A stretch of 58,934 bases of DNA from Saksenaea vasiformis B4078 (GCA_000697055.1 JNDT01002249.1:1-58934); one strand, 5' to 3'. Positions 23,977-35,400 are shown, counted from the first letter of the stretch. Made by a program: numbers and translations. The notes: generated by a model from the sequence alone, not told the origin.

Positions 23977-25741
23977 GCGTCTGTGTCATAAGCGAGAAAA
24001 ACCCGTGAAGGCCTTCATAGCTTTTAAAGATGTGTAACTGACGTCACCTTACTAAAACAGGAAATTTGTTTTCTTGAAACTTTTGCCAATTGGCCGGTAT
24101 GATCGATGAAGTTACCGTGTAGCGAAAATGTAAGAATTGAGTGGGATCAAATCAATTTTTTCATTATAAACAGCCACAGAGATCGATGTAAATCCTAGGC
24201 GGACAATGCAATCTTACCAGTGATCAATGAAATTTAGTGCAGGCCAATAAAAAGTGAAGAGGCAGGGATACAATGTATATATACGATACTCGACACTTAT
24301 TTCTGAATGAAACAACGCTTGTCTCTTCAATTGTTAGTGTCTCCTTGTGGATTTTGATAAAAACAAAGTTGACTTATGGAGATTGAATAGCAAAGTATAT
24401 TCTGACCATGAATTGAGACATGAACCATACTGCACTCATGCAAAACACGTTTAAGTGCAACACATATGTATAACAACAGGTCTATTGTACGACAGGCTTC
24501 GGCAGATCTACTAGTGCTTTATTATTATCATTGATCAAGACTACAGTAGTAGCTCCATCTTGAAAAAATGAAATAAATGGCTGTTTGAAACATGGCTTAT
24601 CGTTATGTTTTACGATGTCAACAAGGATGTCTACAACTAGCGGGTGGCGTAATACGACATGGAGTACAAGACTGAAAAGCCCTCAAATGGTACCCTAGAA
24701 GAAATCAAATCAATTACATAAAAAAAGTTTCCCGATGAAGAAGGTCCAGCCTCTTCCGACTTTGAGCTTGTACTAGATCTACTCTCCACTTCCTGATTAC
24801 TTTTACCAGATTTCTTGAAGAAAGTGAAGTTTGGGATTAGAGCGGAGGCTGGCACTGTCGAATATATTATCATAAGGTGAAGAAATCCAACACATGGAAT
24901 GGCCATCGAAAAGGGTTCCATAAAGCTGGCAGACGTCATGAAACTAGTGATGGATGAAGCCTTCACGTCGAATCAGAACATACTTGCTGCCAGGATCCTC
25001 CTTGAAAGTAATACTATGTAAATGCATTTGTGATATTTAATGTCGTATCTTCTATTTGGCTGCTGCAGGAACAAAATGTAGTAGATTTGGTACAACCAGC
25101 AGGGTGGACTTCCGTTATTGAGATTTGTACTGAACGCTTCATGTACACATGACGAAACTTTGTTTGAAGCCACATACCTACACCAAACAATGAATGTTCC
25201 TAAAATAAATAAATAAAAATAAAGAAAAAGAAAAGCAATCATTTGTACCATGACACATGAATTTCCAGTGTTTCGGGCAGTTGTTACTTTTTCGGGCGAA
25301 CATCCTCAGGGTGAATACAACGGAGGATCGGAATTTCACAAACAAAGAACAGCATTACACAGATACTCAGTAGAAGAATCCTGATGTTGTACACATGCCT
25401 ATTTTTAGGGTTCTTTAACGGATTGGGAACATGCGCCAAGCGTGATATCATTTATTGAACTTCTTCAATGACGTGCCGTCTCTAGTTGTTTCATTTTTGA
25501 AAGTAGTATTATAGATCGATATCTATTTGCTGGCACATTGTTGCTTAATACACGTTTCCATGCTCTTTGGCTAGAAAGTTGCAAGAGTGATCATGCTCAA
25601 GTGACGATCTCGTGGCTCAAATTTTATTCGCTGCCGTTGCGACTGTCCGACATGCTCGCAGGTTCTGTGAACCAGGTTTGAACTCCGTTCTTGTGCACGG
25701 ATAGACCTTTTCTTCTTTGTCCATCCATCACTGTTCGTACA
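23977..25741. other. Divergent spacer between RIM15 and RanBP1
   Basis: No gene is supported. Two minus-strand frames (25251-24973 and 24966-24637) contain hydrophobic stretches and a Ser/Glu-rich tail and could be exons of a small membrane protein. I could not join them with consistent splice phases, so they are left unannotated. Confidence 0.3.
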
Positions 25742-26394
25742 ATGGCTGATACTGAAGAGAAGAAGATCGTTAAGGAAGAACAGGTTTGTAAATGGATGGA
25801 TCACTTGATGTTAGGATATTCGATGGATTCAGTGATTAACATGTCTTCATTTCCGCAGCAGGAAGAAGTTGAGGAATCTCCCGATGTTCATTTTGAACCT
25901 GTTGTCAAATTGGAAGAGGTCGAAGTGAAAACCTTTGAAGAAAACGAGGATGTCCTGTTTAAGATGTGCGTTTTTTGAAAACCAAAATGACAATTGAATT
26001 TTAACAACTTATTTTTAGGCGTGCCAAGTTGTTCCGCTATGACAAGCAACTCAAGGAATGGAAGGAACGTGGCACTGGCGATGTCAAGTTTTTGGAACAC
26101 AAGGAGACCAAGAAGGTTCGCTTGCTGATGCGCCGTGATAAGACACACAAGGTGTGCGCCAACCACTACGTGACCAAGGATATGTCTCTTGCCCCCAATG
26201 TTGGATCGGACCGTTCGTGGGTGTGGAATGTTGCTTCAGATGTCTCAGATGGCGAACCTAAGGCCGAAACTTTGGCTATTCGTTTCGCCAACTCCGAGAA
26301 CGCAAATATCTTCAAGGAGAAGTTTGAAGAAGTTCAGAAGCAGAACGAGAAGCTTATTAAGCCCAAAGAAGACGAGAAGAAGACTGATGCTTAA
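25742..26394 (+). CDS. YRB1: Ran-specific GTPase-activating co-factor RanBP1/YRB1
   Basis: Three exons (25742-25783, 25859-25965, 26019-26394) total 525 nt, giving 174 aa. The protein binds Ran-GTP and stimulates RanGAP, releasing export complexes in the cytoplasm. Seen: a short acidic N-terminus, then the Ran-binding (PH-like) domain from [20 protein letters not shown]. Family blocks are [56 protein letters not shown] and [20 protein letters not shown]. The C-terminal tail is Lys/Glu-rich, as in yeast Yrb1. The intron 1 acceptor is a CAGCAG tandem, so one Gln (QQEE or QEE) may be alternatively included. Confidence 0.95.
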
Positions 26395-27438
26395 ATCATT
26401 ATTGTTGAATACATGCCACATTCCCCTAAACACCCATAATCGTGGGACGATCTATCGGTTCTTGCAAGAATCGGAGTGTCAATTTGTAAAGATTCCAACC
26501 ATTGAGACATCAAAAGAACATGAGCTGGCATTTTCAATTTTTTCAAAGTACTTTCTCGTTACGATTTCTTTTTTTCCTATAAGCAGCGCTCGAAAATGAG
26601 AGAGAATTTCTTATCTACCCTTGACAGTCCTTTAATTCTACTTGCTTACATGCTTCAGCGATGCGCTGAATTAGCTTGTCTTTCATCTGATGAAATCAAC
26701 TTCGTTATTGAATTTTCAGGATAGCGTCTCTTTTTAGGCTTATCCACCTTCGAAACTGTATCAACTTCTTCATCCTTCATTTACACCGTGTTCTCAGGAA
26801 CAACGCGTCTCTGGCCAAACTCTAGTGGTTTCGGATCACATGTGATGATTTATGCACCTCCACCAGAATAATATAATGAATTCGCTACTATAGCATGAAT
26901 GTTCTAGATATGATCTGGTTTTTATCAGGTGCCCTTCATGTTTGAGACTCTGTTAGCCTCATAACATGTTCATTATGATTTCTGCGAAAGGATTTCTTTG
27001 TTTTAGGCATGACCTGTTCCCGTTCTCAGACATATATTCAAAAAGGAATGTTCCATCCGATTGTCATTTACAACAAACTCTTATCCCTTTTTCTTCAGTC
27101 TTTCGAATGCATTCATCTTGACGGTATTTTTTCTTTATTGGCAATCATGTCACAGACTAACCTGTTCTGCAGGATCCTCTTTCCGCGTGAGCCGTGTCAT
27201 CAACCTACCTAGGTGCGGGTGACAGGATGGCTTTCTTGCGACGATATCAACTCTCTCTCTTTTTCTTTCTTTTTTTAAATCAAACGGTTTGTTATTATTG
27301 TTCTTTGTATGTCAAATACTTACTGTGCAATAGACTGTTGAGCAGTTCATTACCTTCTTTTGTCTTTACCGATAACCAGGGGTAAGTACTTTACTCCAAA
27401 ATAAATCAAGCTAGTATCCTTCCAACGGTGGGATATCC
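26395..27438. other. Intergenic stretch after RanBP1
   Basis: No supported gene. Frames of about 65 codons at 27009-27385 show no family resemblance. A CT-rich block at about 27249-27276 may be part of the next gene's leader. Confidence 0.3.
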
Positions 27439-27845
27439 ATGGTGATGACTACTCAAGTCGTATTTGGTGCTTGCCATCTCGTTTTCTCGCTGACCACGTT
27501 TGCTATTTATTGTAAGTGATTCCGCAGCAGCAATGTTTTGATGATGAGCTTTTTGAATCTATTATTTGATCAGGGTTCATTTGCATTGTGCTAATGACTT
27601 TTCCGCATAGGTGGTTTTGTGTTATGGCACCAGGACTACGTAGGTAACGCGCTTTTTTATGCTTGCCCTCTCATCTAAGGTACTTTTAGGGTCCTGCAAG
27701 ATGTCCTCCTCCGGGAGGCGTATATGATAAAACGATCAGGTAAGAAATCCTGTCAGGCTTGAGTATGATGCTGACTTTCCGCGATCTTTGCGATACCGCT
27801 GTGTTTGCTATAAAATGACCATTTGCAGTGAGAAACACGTCATGA
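27439..27845 (+). CDS. PET117-like cytochrome c oxidase assembly factor (tentative)
   Basis: A four-exon model (27439-27511, 27611-27643, 27680-27739, 27829-27845) totals 183 nt, giving 60 aa. PET117 is a small mitochondrial inner-membrane protein needed for complex IV assembly with COX15. Seen: an N-terminal hydrophobic helix (TTQVVFGACHLVFSLTTFAI), a VLWHQDY stretch, and VLQDVLLREAYMIKR, which lines up with the GVxRDxERxxxK signature of the family. All junctions are GT-AG with matching phase. Intron 2 is only 36 nt, and the last exon is the weakest call. The model is shorter than usual at the C-terminus, so a different last exon is likely. It is identified by pattern only. It could also be a coincidental open frame. 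Confidence 0.42.
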
Positions 27846-28096
27846 GTGGCAGACGATCCGTTGTATTCAAAGTAATGTACTGTATAAGGATCGAGAATAA
27901 GTCGAGACTCTGGATTGTTGATTTGTTGTATTCTTTTGAACTATAAGAGTGATTTTGCGGTGTTCACGAGTTACGCCGAAATAAAATAATTACAGCTAGT
28001 AACAGTTGTTGGTATCCAGACTTATTGTCTAACAGTTGCATAGCGATGTAAACCTGTCAGTTATAGCATTTCCACATGACCACAATTGATTATGAA

Positions 28097-28432
28097 CTAC
28101 TGCAAGCTTGAGAGACCAGTTCTTTTCAGAAACAGCCACTCATGGACATTGATTTTGGTCCACGGGTTAAAGGCGTCTACACTTGAGTAAAGAGCCAACA
28201 ATTCTGACAGAAGGGCATTTAGCGGGATCAAGAATCGTGGCATTCGTGCAACGTTCATCTCAGCGGATAGCCGCTGATCACCGGTGACTTGCGGGGCATG
28301 CGTACTGCGACGATCAGCAACAATGAATATCGGTAAGCCCACGTTTGTCGTGTGATGATCGATGGTCATTAAACGGGCATTTAGCACTCCATTATATGTT
28401 CTCTCAGTCAAAACAACCCGAAGTGTAATCAC
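28097..28432 (-). CDS. Unrecognised reading frame, possible exon
   Basis: 111 codons with balanced composition (NARLMTIDHHTTNVGLPIFI, LNALLSELLALYSSVDAF). The same frame continues upstream for about 35 codons before a TGA near 28499. No family was recognised. It may be one exon of a spliced gene or an element relic. Confidence 0.25.
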   Translation of the reverse strand: MITLRVVLTERTYNGVLNARLMTIDHHTTNVGLPIFIVADRRSTHAPQVTGDQRLSAEMNVARMPRFLIPLNALLSELLALYSSVDAFNPWTKINVHEWLFLKRTGLSSLQ

Positions 28433-28603
28433 GGCGGCACGCAGATACGCAACGTCCCTGCAATCGCATCGCAGAAAATCCTCGAACTGCTGTCAGCATG
28501 GTAGAGTCCAACAGATACAGCGCGGCGCAAAGAGATGTTTGTACGCTGTAAGCGGGTCATTTCTTTGATTATATTGAACTATCCTCAGGTCACCTGGCTT
28601 TAA

Positions 28604-28951
28604 TTGTGGCTGCCGCCACAGGGAAAATCAGATGCTGCAAACCCTGCGCGACGGAGCACTTTGAATGTACTTGCTGATAGAATCATTACCTGTTTACCGC
28701 GTGGTATACGTGATAACATTTCTAGTTGCAAATTTAATGTCTACAATTCGAATAGATATCATTCAGTCGCATTACAAGTCGGCAGTGTCTTCAAACAAGC
28801 CCCGCCGGCGACTGTTAAGAGAACGTATACGGCTATAGTTTTCAATGTCGCTGACCTGAAATTCACCATGAGAGATTTCATCCCGTTGCCAGAGAAGACA
28901 CATGTTACGAATATTCTATTTAGAGAAAGCCAACCGGGAAACAAATATTAG
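28604..28951 (+). CDS. Unrecognised reading frame, possible exon
   Basis: 115 codons, including LADRIITCLPRGIRDNISSC and FNVADLKFTMRDFIPLPEK, which read like protein. No start context or domain is evident, and it runs opposite to the 28097-28432 frame. It is kept as a low-confidence candidate. Confidence 0.25.
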   Translation: MWLPPQGKSDAANPARRSTLNVLADRIITCLPRGIRDNISSCKFNVYNSNRYHSVALQVGSVFKQAPPATVKRTYTAIVFNVADLKFTMRDFIPLPEKTHVTNILFRESQPGNKY

Positions 28952-29786
28952 CAATTTCGAAAAAAAACCCTGTGCAGTAGACTCTAGTTGTTCTGGTAGA
29001 CAAGTACAGTACCTTTAGGGCATGCTTATCGTGATCATGGCATGTAGAAGTTTGTTACATCCAGTATAGTAAACACACAACGATTAACGTTGTGCATTCG
29101 TAGAGTAAAATTGCTGCGTCGACTGGGTGACGATCTCAAAAAGAAGATATTCCTTGAATCCAGAGAATATCGTGATGCAAAAAGCTTCACAATGTCCTTA
29201 GTTACGACAATTACATGTTACTAGATCGCATGGAAAGCAATTTCAGTTAACTGTGTTCATGATAGTTTTGAACCATCCCGTTGCCAGGTGTATCCAATTA
29301 AATTGTGCGGCCAACATCAGTTAGGAGGCGATGGCGTGGAAGGCTGAGCGCCAAGACTATTAGTATGCACTTCTCGCTCTGAAATATAATTTAAACTTTT
29401 CTTTAGAGTAGAAACATCCGACAAATTCTGGTTGATACATGCAAAGCGACATGCAGCTGCAATCAAGTCCCGCTGCGTCACGTCGTCTATAGCAGTAACA
29501 CCAACAACATGCATCCATTGAAGGTGCTAGCCCGTAAGGGACGGCCAACTAGGCCCCGTTAGGCACAGGAAAATTTGCGTAAGAAGCAATTCCTAAGTGC
29601 ATGTGGTCAACTCTGATGACATTTTCTTGGTGACCTAGGGTCCTTCCAAACCCCACACACATCGTTAATGCGAGACAACGGAGAATGTCTTTCTTCTGTT
29701 CGAGAATTGAGTGTCCGATACTAAATTCGATTGTTTGGGAAGTCAAAAATAAGTATCTTGGTTTCTCCACAACTTTTTCCGTCTCC

Positions 29787-31291
29787 ATGGCACAACCTCG
29801 GATCATCGGCGAACTGGTTGTCGTCGCTTTGAAAGCAGTATTGTTATTGTTTCATCTTGAGCCTTTGAAAGCTACCGATTAAATAACCTGATGACATTGT
29901 GCGCATCGTAGGAAAACCTGCCGAATCGTGAGGTAACCTCATTGTCTTTTGGTCGAAAAGTCGCGCCAAATTTGAACTATTAGGTTGCCGGAAAGCAAAA
30001 CCCTTTCTGCCTATTTAGGCTAGGAAGCGTTGTTATGCGTACCAAGACCGATTATCGTGGTGGTCAACACCCGCTGTGGGATGATCAAGTACTACCGAAC
30101 CTGTGCATACTCACCATGTGTTATCTAACGATGTCTGATCAAAGGTTAATATGCCCGTTCAAGAAGGCTTGACAAAATTACAAATTCAAGTTTTTCACGA
30201 AGATCCTGCCGTGAGAAGAGAAGAGTTAATCGGTGAATGTGTGGCCGACTTGACCAAAGTATTTCGCGAGGGGGAAGATGATGGTAATATATCAAGGATG
30301 CGATAAACGTTCATCCATTACCCGATTCAATAGATTATTTCCAGTTACACTTTCAAGGTCGCAAATGTGGAGAAGTGTACCTTGAATTGACGTTTTACGC
30401 TTCTGTGAGTCTATTTGTTTTTAGATTCAATCGCCAAGACTTATCTTCATAAATATAGCGGCCTCCAGGAACACAGCCTGTGAATCATCCGCGCGCCCCA
30501 GCGAATTACCGACCGATACCACCGCCAATTAACACTCAATATATAGGACGGCCACACCCTCCTCCTGCCAATGAGTCAGTTTCTACACCACTTCGGGGTA
30601 GTGCAGGTGGCCATAACAACCCTTATCCGACTTATACACCCCCTAATCATCATCAACGTCCTATGCCTGGACCACAACACAGACCGCCACCAACTCCTGC
30701 GCATTCTGTTTCCGCTGAGACATCGAAGCGTTACCCATCACTCCATAGACCTGCACCTCCGCCTCATGGCGAACGCATCAGCCCCATTCATAATCCTGGT
30801 GTACATCCAGCTGGTCCACCACATCCGCTTTCCGCAACGCCCGTAGCTACTCCGCTTCTTTCTGCGCCCTTCACTCCTCCCCCGACTCAGAGACCTTCAT
30901 TTAATGGTACTCGGATTGGTGTGACACAATGCTTTCTGATGAACTCCATTTAGGATATCCTCCTGCCCATCCCAATCGACCTCAACCCCCACCAACCCAA
31001 ATGGGATATCCAGCAGAGATACAGCGATACCCTCCAGGACCGCAGCCAGGACCGCATCCTAGACCGCATCCGGCGCCACATCTGGGACCACACCCGGGAT
31101 CACATTCAGGACCACATCCAGGACCACATTCAGGACCACATCCTGGGCCTCATCCCGGTCCTCATCCTGGTCCACAGCCTATGTATCGCCCTTATGGCAA
31201 CCGGCCTCCGCCACAACCTGCTGGTAATTACAGTCAGCCCTCGACCCACGGAGGATACCCTCCTCCTCGTCATGGGTATCCACCTTTTTAA
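29787..31291 (+). CDS. C2-domain cytokinesis protein of the INN1/FIC1 type
   Basis: Seven exons (29787-29837, 29912-29932, 29984-30088, 30145-30283, 30334-30404, 30459-30906, 30954-31291) total 1173 nt, giving 390 aa. INN1/Fic1 proteins link the contractile ring to membrane ingression and septum synthesis through an N-terminal C2 domain and a proline-rich tail that binds SH3 proteins (Cyk3, Hof1/Cdc15). Seen: C2 residues 1-130 (GELVVVALKAENLPNRE, KQNPFCLFRLG, TKTDYRGGQHPLWDDQV, LQIQVFHEDP, ELIGECVADL). The tail is almost entirely Pro, His, Gly and Gln, with many PxxP cores and a 12-bp tandem repeat. Exon 2 is a 21-nt micro-exon that supplies the ENLPNRE loop. It ends tail to tail with the Kelch gene. 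Confidence 0.85.
31036..31175 (+). repeat. Coding minisatellite, GPHP/GPHS repeats
   Basis: A 12-bp unit (variants of GGACCACATCCA) is repeated about ten times inside the proline-rich tail of the C2 protein, encoding GPHP or GPHS units. Copy number is likely variable between strains. Confidence 0.75.
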
Positions 31292-31850
31292 TGATTTGGA
31301 AAATTTAGAACGTCATTGCATAATAACCCTCAGCAAGGGTTACTACAAACAGAGTTATTTATATTGGAGCCGTTTAAGTAACCCTTGCCTCATTTGATAA
31401 TAGACGTTTGGCACCTCTACCTTCCATCTGAATGAGTAGAAGAGCAATATTTTGGATATCGTCCTCTAATAGACAGACTCAGACCAGACAAGGGTACTAC
31501 TACAATGAATTTGGCATCTGTATGGGGCAATTTAGCGGTTTGGAGAACATATCAGTACCCTTACGAAAGACAGAATTTATAATTTGATATCCGCAATGCT
31601 GTCATCTTACAACAGATGCATAGTATGCATTTAACACTGGTTCCATTTGGCGTCTTCTACATATAGAGAACTTTATATTGTAGAAAGCAAGACAATCTAT
31701 GTTCCATTAGAATGACATGAAAATAAACAAACTGATAAAAACATTTAGGAATTGTATACATATAAGCGCGGCTGCACCTTTCAAACGACAATAGAAACAA
31801 ATAAATCAAAAAGTACAGGCGAGAACAATACAGTCAGGGAAAAACAAAGA
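31292..31850. other. Convergent 3' spacer
   Basis: Lies between the C2-protein stop and the Kelch-protein stop. A/T-rich, with nothing else seen. Confidence 0.5.
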
Positions 31851-33793
31851 TCACTGTACATCAACCTCGAAGTTGGTGATCTGAGGTAGGTATGCACATG
31901 CGCTCAATTCGAGTATATAGACATCCTCAAAGACCGTCCTGCCGTCATAACCACCAAAGATGTACAGACGAGAGTCGTACAAAACAGCTGCATGATAACC
32001 ACGCGGACTGGGATGTTGGCCATATATTTTGCGTGACTCCCAGCCCATTGTTACTAAATACCAAGCAGTTAGACGTGGAAAAGTACATTACCAACCTTAC
32101 CGAGGTTAAGAAGCAAAACGTCATTTGAGTATCGACTACCGTCATGACCACCAATGACAAATACGTAAGACCCAACTTGAGTAGAAGTGTGTGCTAGCCT
32201 TGGCACTGCACGGTCCAGTTCAATATGATTCCAACGGTTTGCGACTGTTATAGCTGTGTTAATGTATTTGCTACATAATTGAAGGATATTCTTACCAAGA
32301 TCCAAGACGTGAACGTCACTAAAGCATTCATGACCGTCGCTACCACCAAAAACCACCAATTTGTTTTTAACCAAATTGCTGGTGTGATAGCCGCGTGCAA
32401 TCGGTGGTGCGCCGGTAGGATGTAATTGTTGCCAGCGAAGACGTGATGGATCGGAAATATCAAGAGCATGCACATCTGAAAGGGCTCGTGCTCCGTCGCC
32501 ACCGCCAACGATAATAATCTTGTCGTTCCACAGACAGGTTGTATGTGCTCGTCGTGGGGAGGGTGGCGTACCTTCCGTATTGGGTTTAGACCAGGTCAAT
32601 GTTTCTATGCGGTGCAGAAAAACATTCCCGTTCAGTAACATAACTGCACGTTCAATAATTGTGCAATATTTTACCGCGATTCAACACATAAAGATCATTA
32701 AAATAGTTTGGACCGTCTCCACCACCGAAGACATAAAGGTAATGAACCATCCTTCCGTTAACGTTCTTTTCAACTACAGTGCATGAATGAGCACGGCAAG
32801 GTGGTGGTATTTGACCAGATGTTTGCGGTCTAGACCACGTTAATGTATCTAGTATGATAGTTTAGACATGTAAACAAAAGTACAATCACTTTTTCAAGTT
32901 ATTCTTTTTCTTACCCATGTCGAGAATGTAAAGCGTATTGAAGCAAGTTTTAATATCACAGCCACCAAAGACGAACAAGTATTCTCCAATCAAGTTCGCC
33001 GTGTGCGCTCTCAGCGGACGTGATGGGCCCTTACCATAGGTAGTTGCAAACGACCAGTACATGCCAGCAGCAGGGGCCGGAGGTATATTAGGATTCCCTG
33101 TTAATTCCATTGTAGTCGATACGTGATCGGATGAGTGGGGTGAACGTTGTGATCGATGTGAATGAAGATTATTTGGCGAAGAGGTCTGCCGAACATGACC
33201 CGACGATGTTGATCTGCTACTGGGAACATCTTTGGAGGATGAGGTAGTAAAAGCTCGTTCTCGTCCGGATATATGATTACTGCTGGTGCTGGGATGAACA
33301 AAGGAGGCTACAATGAAGGTAAGTCCGGCATAATTAATCTACTTCTAACCTGACGATGGTAAGCCTAATGCTTGTCCTCCGGTCATGGTCGCGTTAACAT
33401 TACCGGGGTATTGAGTTCCTTTCGATGTCAATACAGGGGGATTTATAGGGGATTCAGCGGATTGACGCGCATGTTCTAAACTGCCCTTTGATGAGGTATC
33501 CGGAAGGTCATGATCATTGATTTCTGGTGGAAGAGTAGGTGACTCAGGCATGTCGACATGACTGGGACTGTATGGTATAGGATGACGCGCGAAGTCAATT
33601 ACTAGTAAGGCTACAACGTGGTAGTTTTATAATCTGCCACTTACCTGTTGTGCCGGAGAGCAGGTCCAGGAGCCTCATTAGGAGTGAGGTCGGAAGTCGT
33701 CTGGCTTAACCAGGTTGGAAGGGCTAACCGTGTGCCTAGAATCCTCCTTTGAGAACCTTGACCAGACCGGGCTGCAGGCGATCGCTCTGTCAT
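31851..33793 (-). CDS. Six-bladed Kelch-repeat protein
   Basis: Seven exons (33793-33645, 33567-33350, 33307-32915, 32848-32675, 32604-32296, 32244-32101, 32053-31851) total 1590 nt, giving 529 aa. The first 200 or so residues are disordered and Ser/Pro-rich. Six Kelch blades follow, each with the double-Gly motif: FGGCD, FGGGDG, VGGGDG, FGGSDG, IGGHDG, FGGYDG, with the conserved Trp and Tyr spacing (YWSF, LTWSRP, LTWSKP, LRWQQL). Most introns fall between blades at the same phase (phase 1), which suggests growth by exon duplication. The C-terminus SACAYLPQITNFEVDV is short and looks conserved. Kelch propellers are protein-binding platforms, and fungal ones of this layout act in polarity or signalling. 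The partner is unknown. Confidence 0.88.
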
Positions 33794-34239
33794 GGAAAAC
33801 CAGAGTTGTAAAGTTACGAAAAGTCGTCCAACTTCCTTCGCTAAGTTACCTCATTTGGATCGATTTTTTTTTTCATTCTTTTGGCCGAAACAGTCCCGAT
33901 TTTCAAGCGGAACGGCGGTATGTGCAAACTGGAGCTTCTAGGAAGACAAGTTCGCCAGCTATATCGCCCAGCACATGTGCCCCTCTTTTCTTTTGTCCAT
34001 ATTGAAGCTTTTTTAAGGATGTAGAAGAAGGATTGATGAAGATGTTCAACGAACCCTTGGTCAAGTCTGTTGTACCACAGTGCTGAGAAGGAATTCTCAA
34101 GAATCAGATAAATCATACGTGTAGTTGCAAGGATGCAGAGGTAGAAAAAGAAGGCAACGGTAACCATTCGCACCATTGGAAGATCTTATGCATTTTTCTA
34201 CTTGTTTGCTTCTTAAGAAAAGGGATTGCCAGTTACTCT
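33794..34239. other. Upstream flank of the Kelch gene
   Basis: Minus-strand frames at about 33841-34176 are open but not recognised. Together with the decayed sequences that follow, this is probably repeat-derived DNA. Confidence 0.3.
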
Positions 34240-34480
34240 TTTAAACAGGCCTTCCAACGAGCAAGCTTTCAAGGGTTTTGTGACCTTTTGGTCCATTCTC
34301 CGCTTGATGATATGTTACCTCCGATTTTCCTTTTCTTACTTGCGTGCGATCGTTCCATGGATTCATGCAACCAAACATAAGTATATCCGATGGCACCAGT
34401 AGATTACCCCATATTACAGAAGTTAAGCGCAAACGCAATTAATACCATCTTGATATATTACGCAGCATAATCAGATAATT
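34240..34480 (+). pseudogene. Decayed 5' duplicate of IWR1
   Basis: The ATGGATTCAT start near 34356 and the downstream blocks GCGCAAACGCAAT (about 34427) and AATCAGATAATTGC (about 34468) match, in order and spacing, the leader, exon 1 and exon 1 donor region of the intact IWR1 gene at about 35590-35860. The duplicate has an in-frame stop after nine codons and has lost the splice donor. Homology also extends into the upstream leader (TCCGCTTG, CCGAT..., T-rich tract). It is a partial tandem copy and non-functional as a protein gene. Confidence 0.65.
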
Positions 34481-35159
34481 GCGCGAGCTCGTCCCTCAAA
34501 GCAGGAAGCTTGATCAAGACAGGTGGACTCCTCTCGATGTCTCTCCAAACTCTTGCGGGTGACATAAATTATACAATGGTGCGTCAGGATCATGTTACTT
34601 CTGTGAAAGTGCATGGGAACAAGGTTATGGATCGCTTGACTGCTTTATTGAGCATAATCGATACCATGGGCGTGATTATTAAGGGAGAATTGACGTTGAT
34701 CGACGCTGAATGACTGGAAATCGGTAATGAGCGGGTGGAAGAATATGATTCAAATACGTTTGATGCATCCGGTAACTGGTCGCACCCGCGACAAAGGTGT
34801 TCGATGCTGGACCTCCTTGCCAAGTTGCCTGTTCAAGTCACACTGTTCGATAGCTAAAGCTTTTTCTGTAGCCAACCTCTGTTTAAGCAAAGAGGCAAGA
34901 AGGCGATATTCAGTTTGCCATTTACTTCGAGTCTTTCTTGCCTTGCCTTTAGATGCAGGAGATTTTCGAATATCATAGGAAATAAAAGAATTTCTTGGAT
35001 GCAACAACATAAGCGGAACCTCGGGAGTTTTATCATTCGATATATTCCATCATATCTCAAGTCCATCACAAAAGTCTGGCATTCAGTTTGCACCTGGTGG
35101 AAGACTCGAGAAAGATCGAGATCTTCCACGATCAGGTGGTCGCTGTCGGATAGCAAGCT
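34481..35159. other. Decayed repeat-like DNA between the IWR1 copies
   Basis: Several frames of 65-100 codons overlap on both strands with no continuous protein. The minus strand has Lys/Arg-rich helical fragments (SPASKGKARKTRSKWQTEYR) that may be later parts of the adjacent Tc1-like relic, but the match is too weak to annotate. Confidence 0.3.
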
Positions 35160-35400
35160 TAATGAGTCGCTACGAACGCTTAGTGATCTCCTTTGATCTT
35201 CCTGATCGTGGTTTCGAAGATGCAGAAGCTGTCTTTTCGATGTTTCCTATGATGTGCTGCATTGTGGTATGGCTTACTCTTTTTGCTTTCGCGATGGCGG
35301 TGGAAGACATTCCCGTCTGCCTCATTCCGTAGATCGCGGCACGTTCTTATACCGAAAACTCGTGTTTAATTTGGCGGGTGACGTTTGAGATATTACAATG
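35160..35400 (-). mobile_element. Tc1/mariner transposase relic (N-terminal HTH region)
   Basis: Minus-strand reading from about 35358 gives ERAAIYGMRQTGMSSTAIAK, then AKRVSHTTMQHII and KPRSGRSKEITKRS before a stop. This is the paired helix-turn-helix and GRPR-like hook of Tc1/mariner transposases (compare the family pattern of G-hydrophobic-S-hydrophobic-IA, VSxxTV, RSGRPxxLT). There are in-frame stops before and after the block, and no clear catalytic DDE region follows, so only a fragment remains. It lies between the IWR1 duplicate and the intact gene and may mark the break that made the duplication. Confidence 0.6.

Larger units (their letters stand above)
27846..29786. other. Poorly understood interval with two opposing frames
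   Basis: 28097-28432 (minus, 111 aa) and 28604-28951 (plus, 115 aa) have protein-like composition but no recognised domain, and they are listed separately. The remainder (28952-29786) shows short frames only. No RNA gene or repeat was seen. Confidence 0.3.

Noticed and set aside
24637..25251. Possible small membrane protein gene upstream of RIM15
   Set aside because: The two minus-strand frames cannot be joined with a consistent splice phase. The best GTATGT donor leads to a stop.
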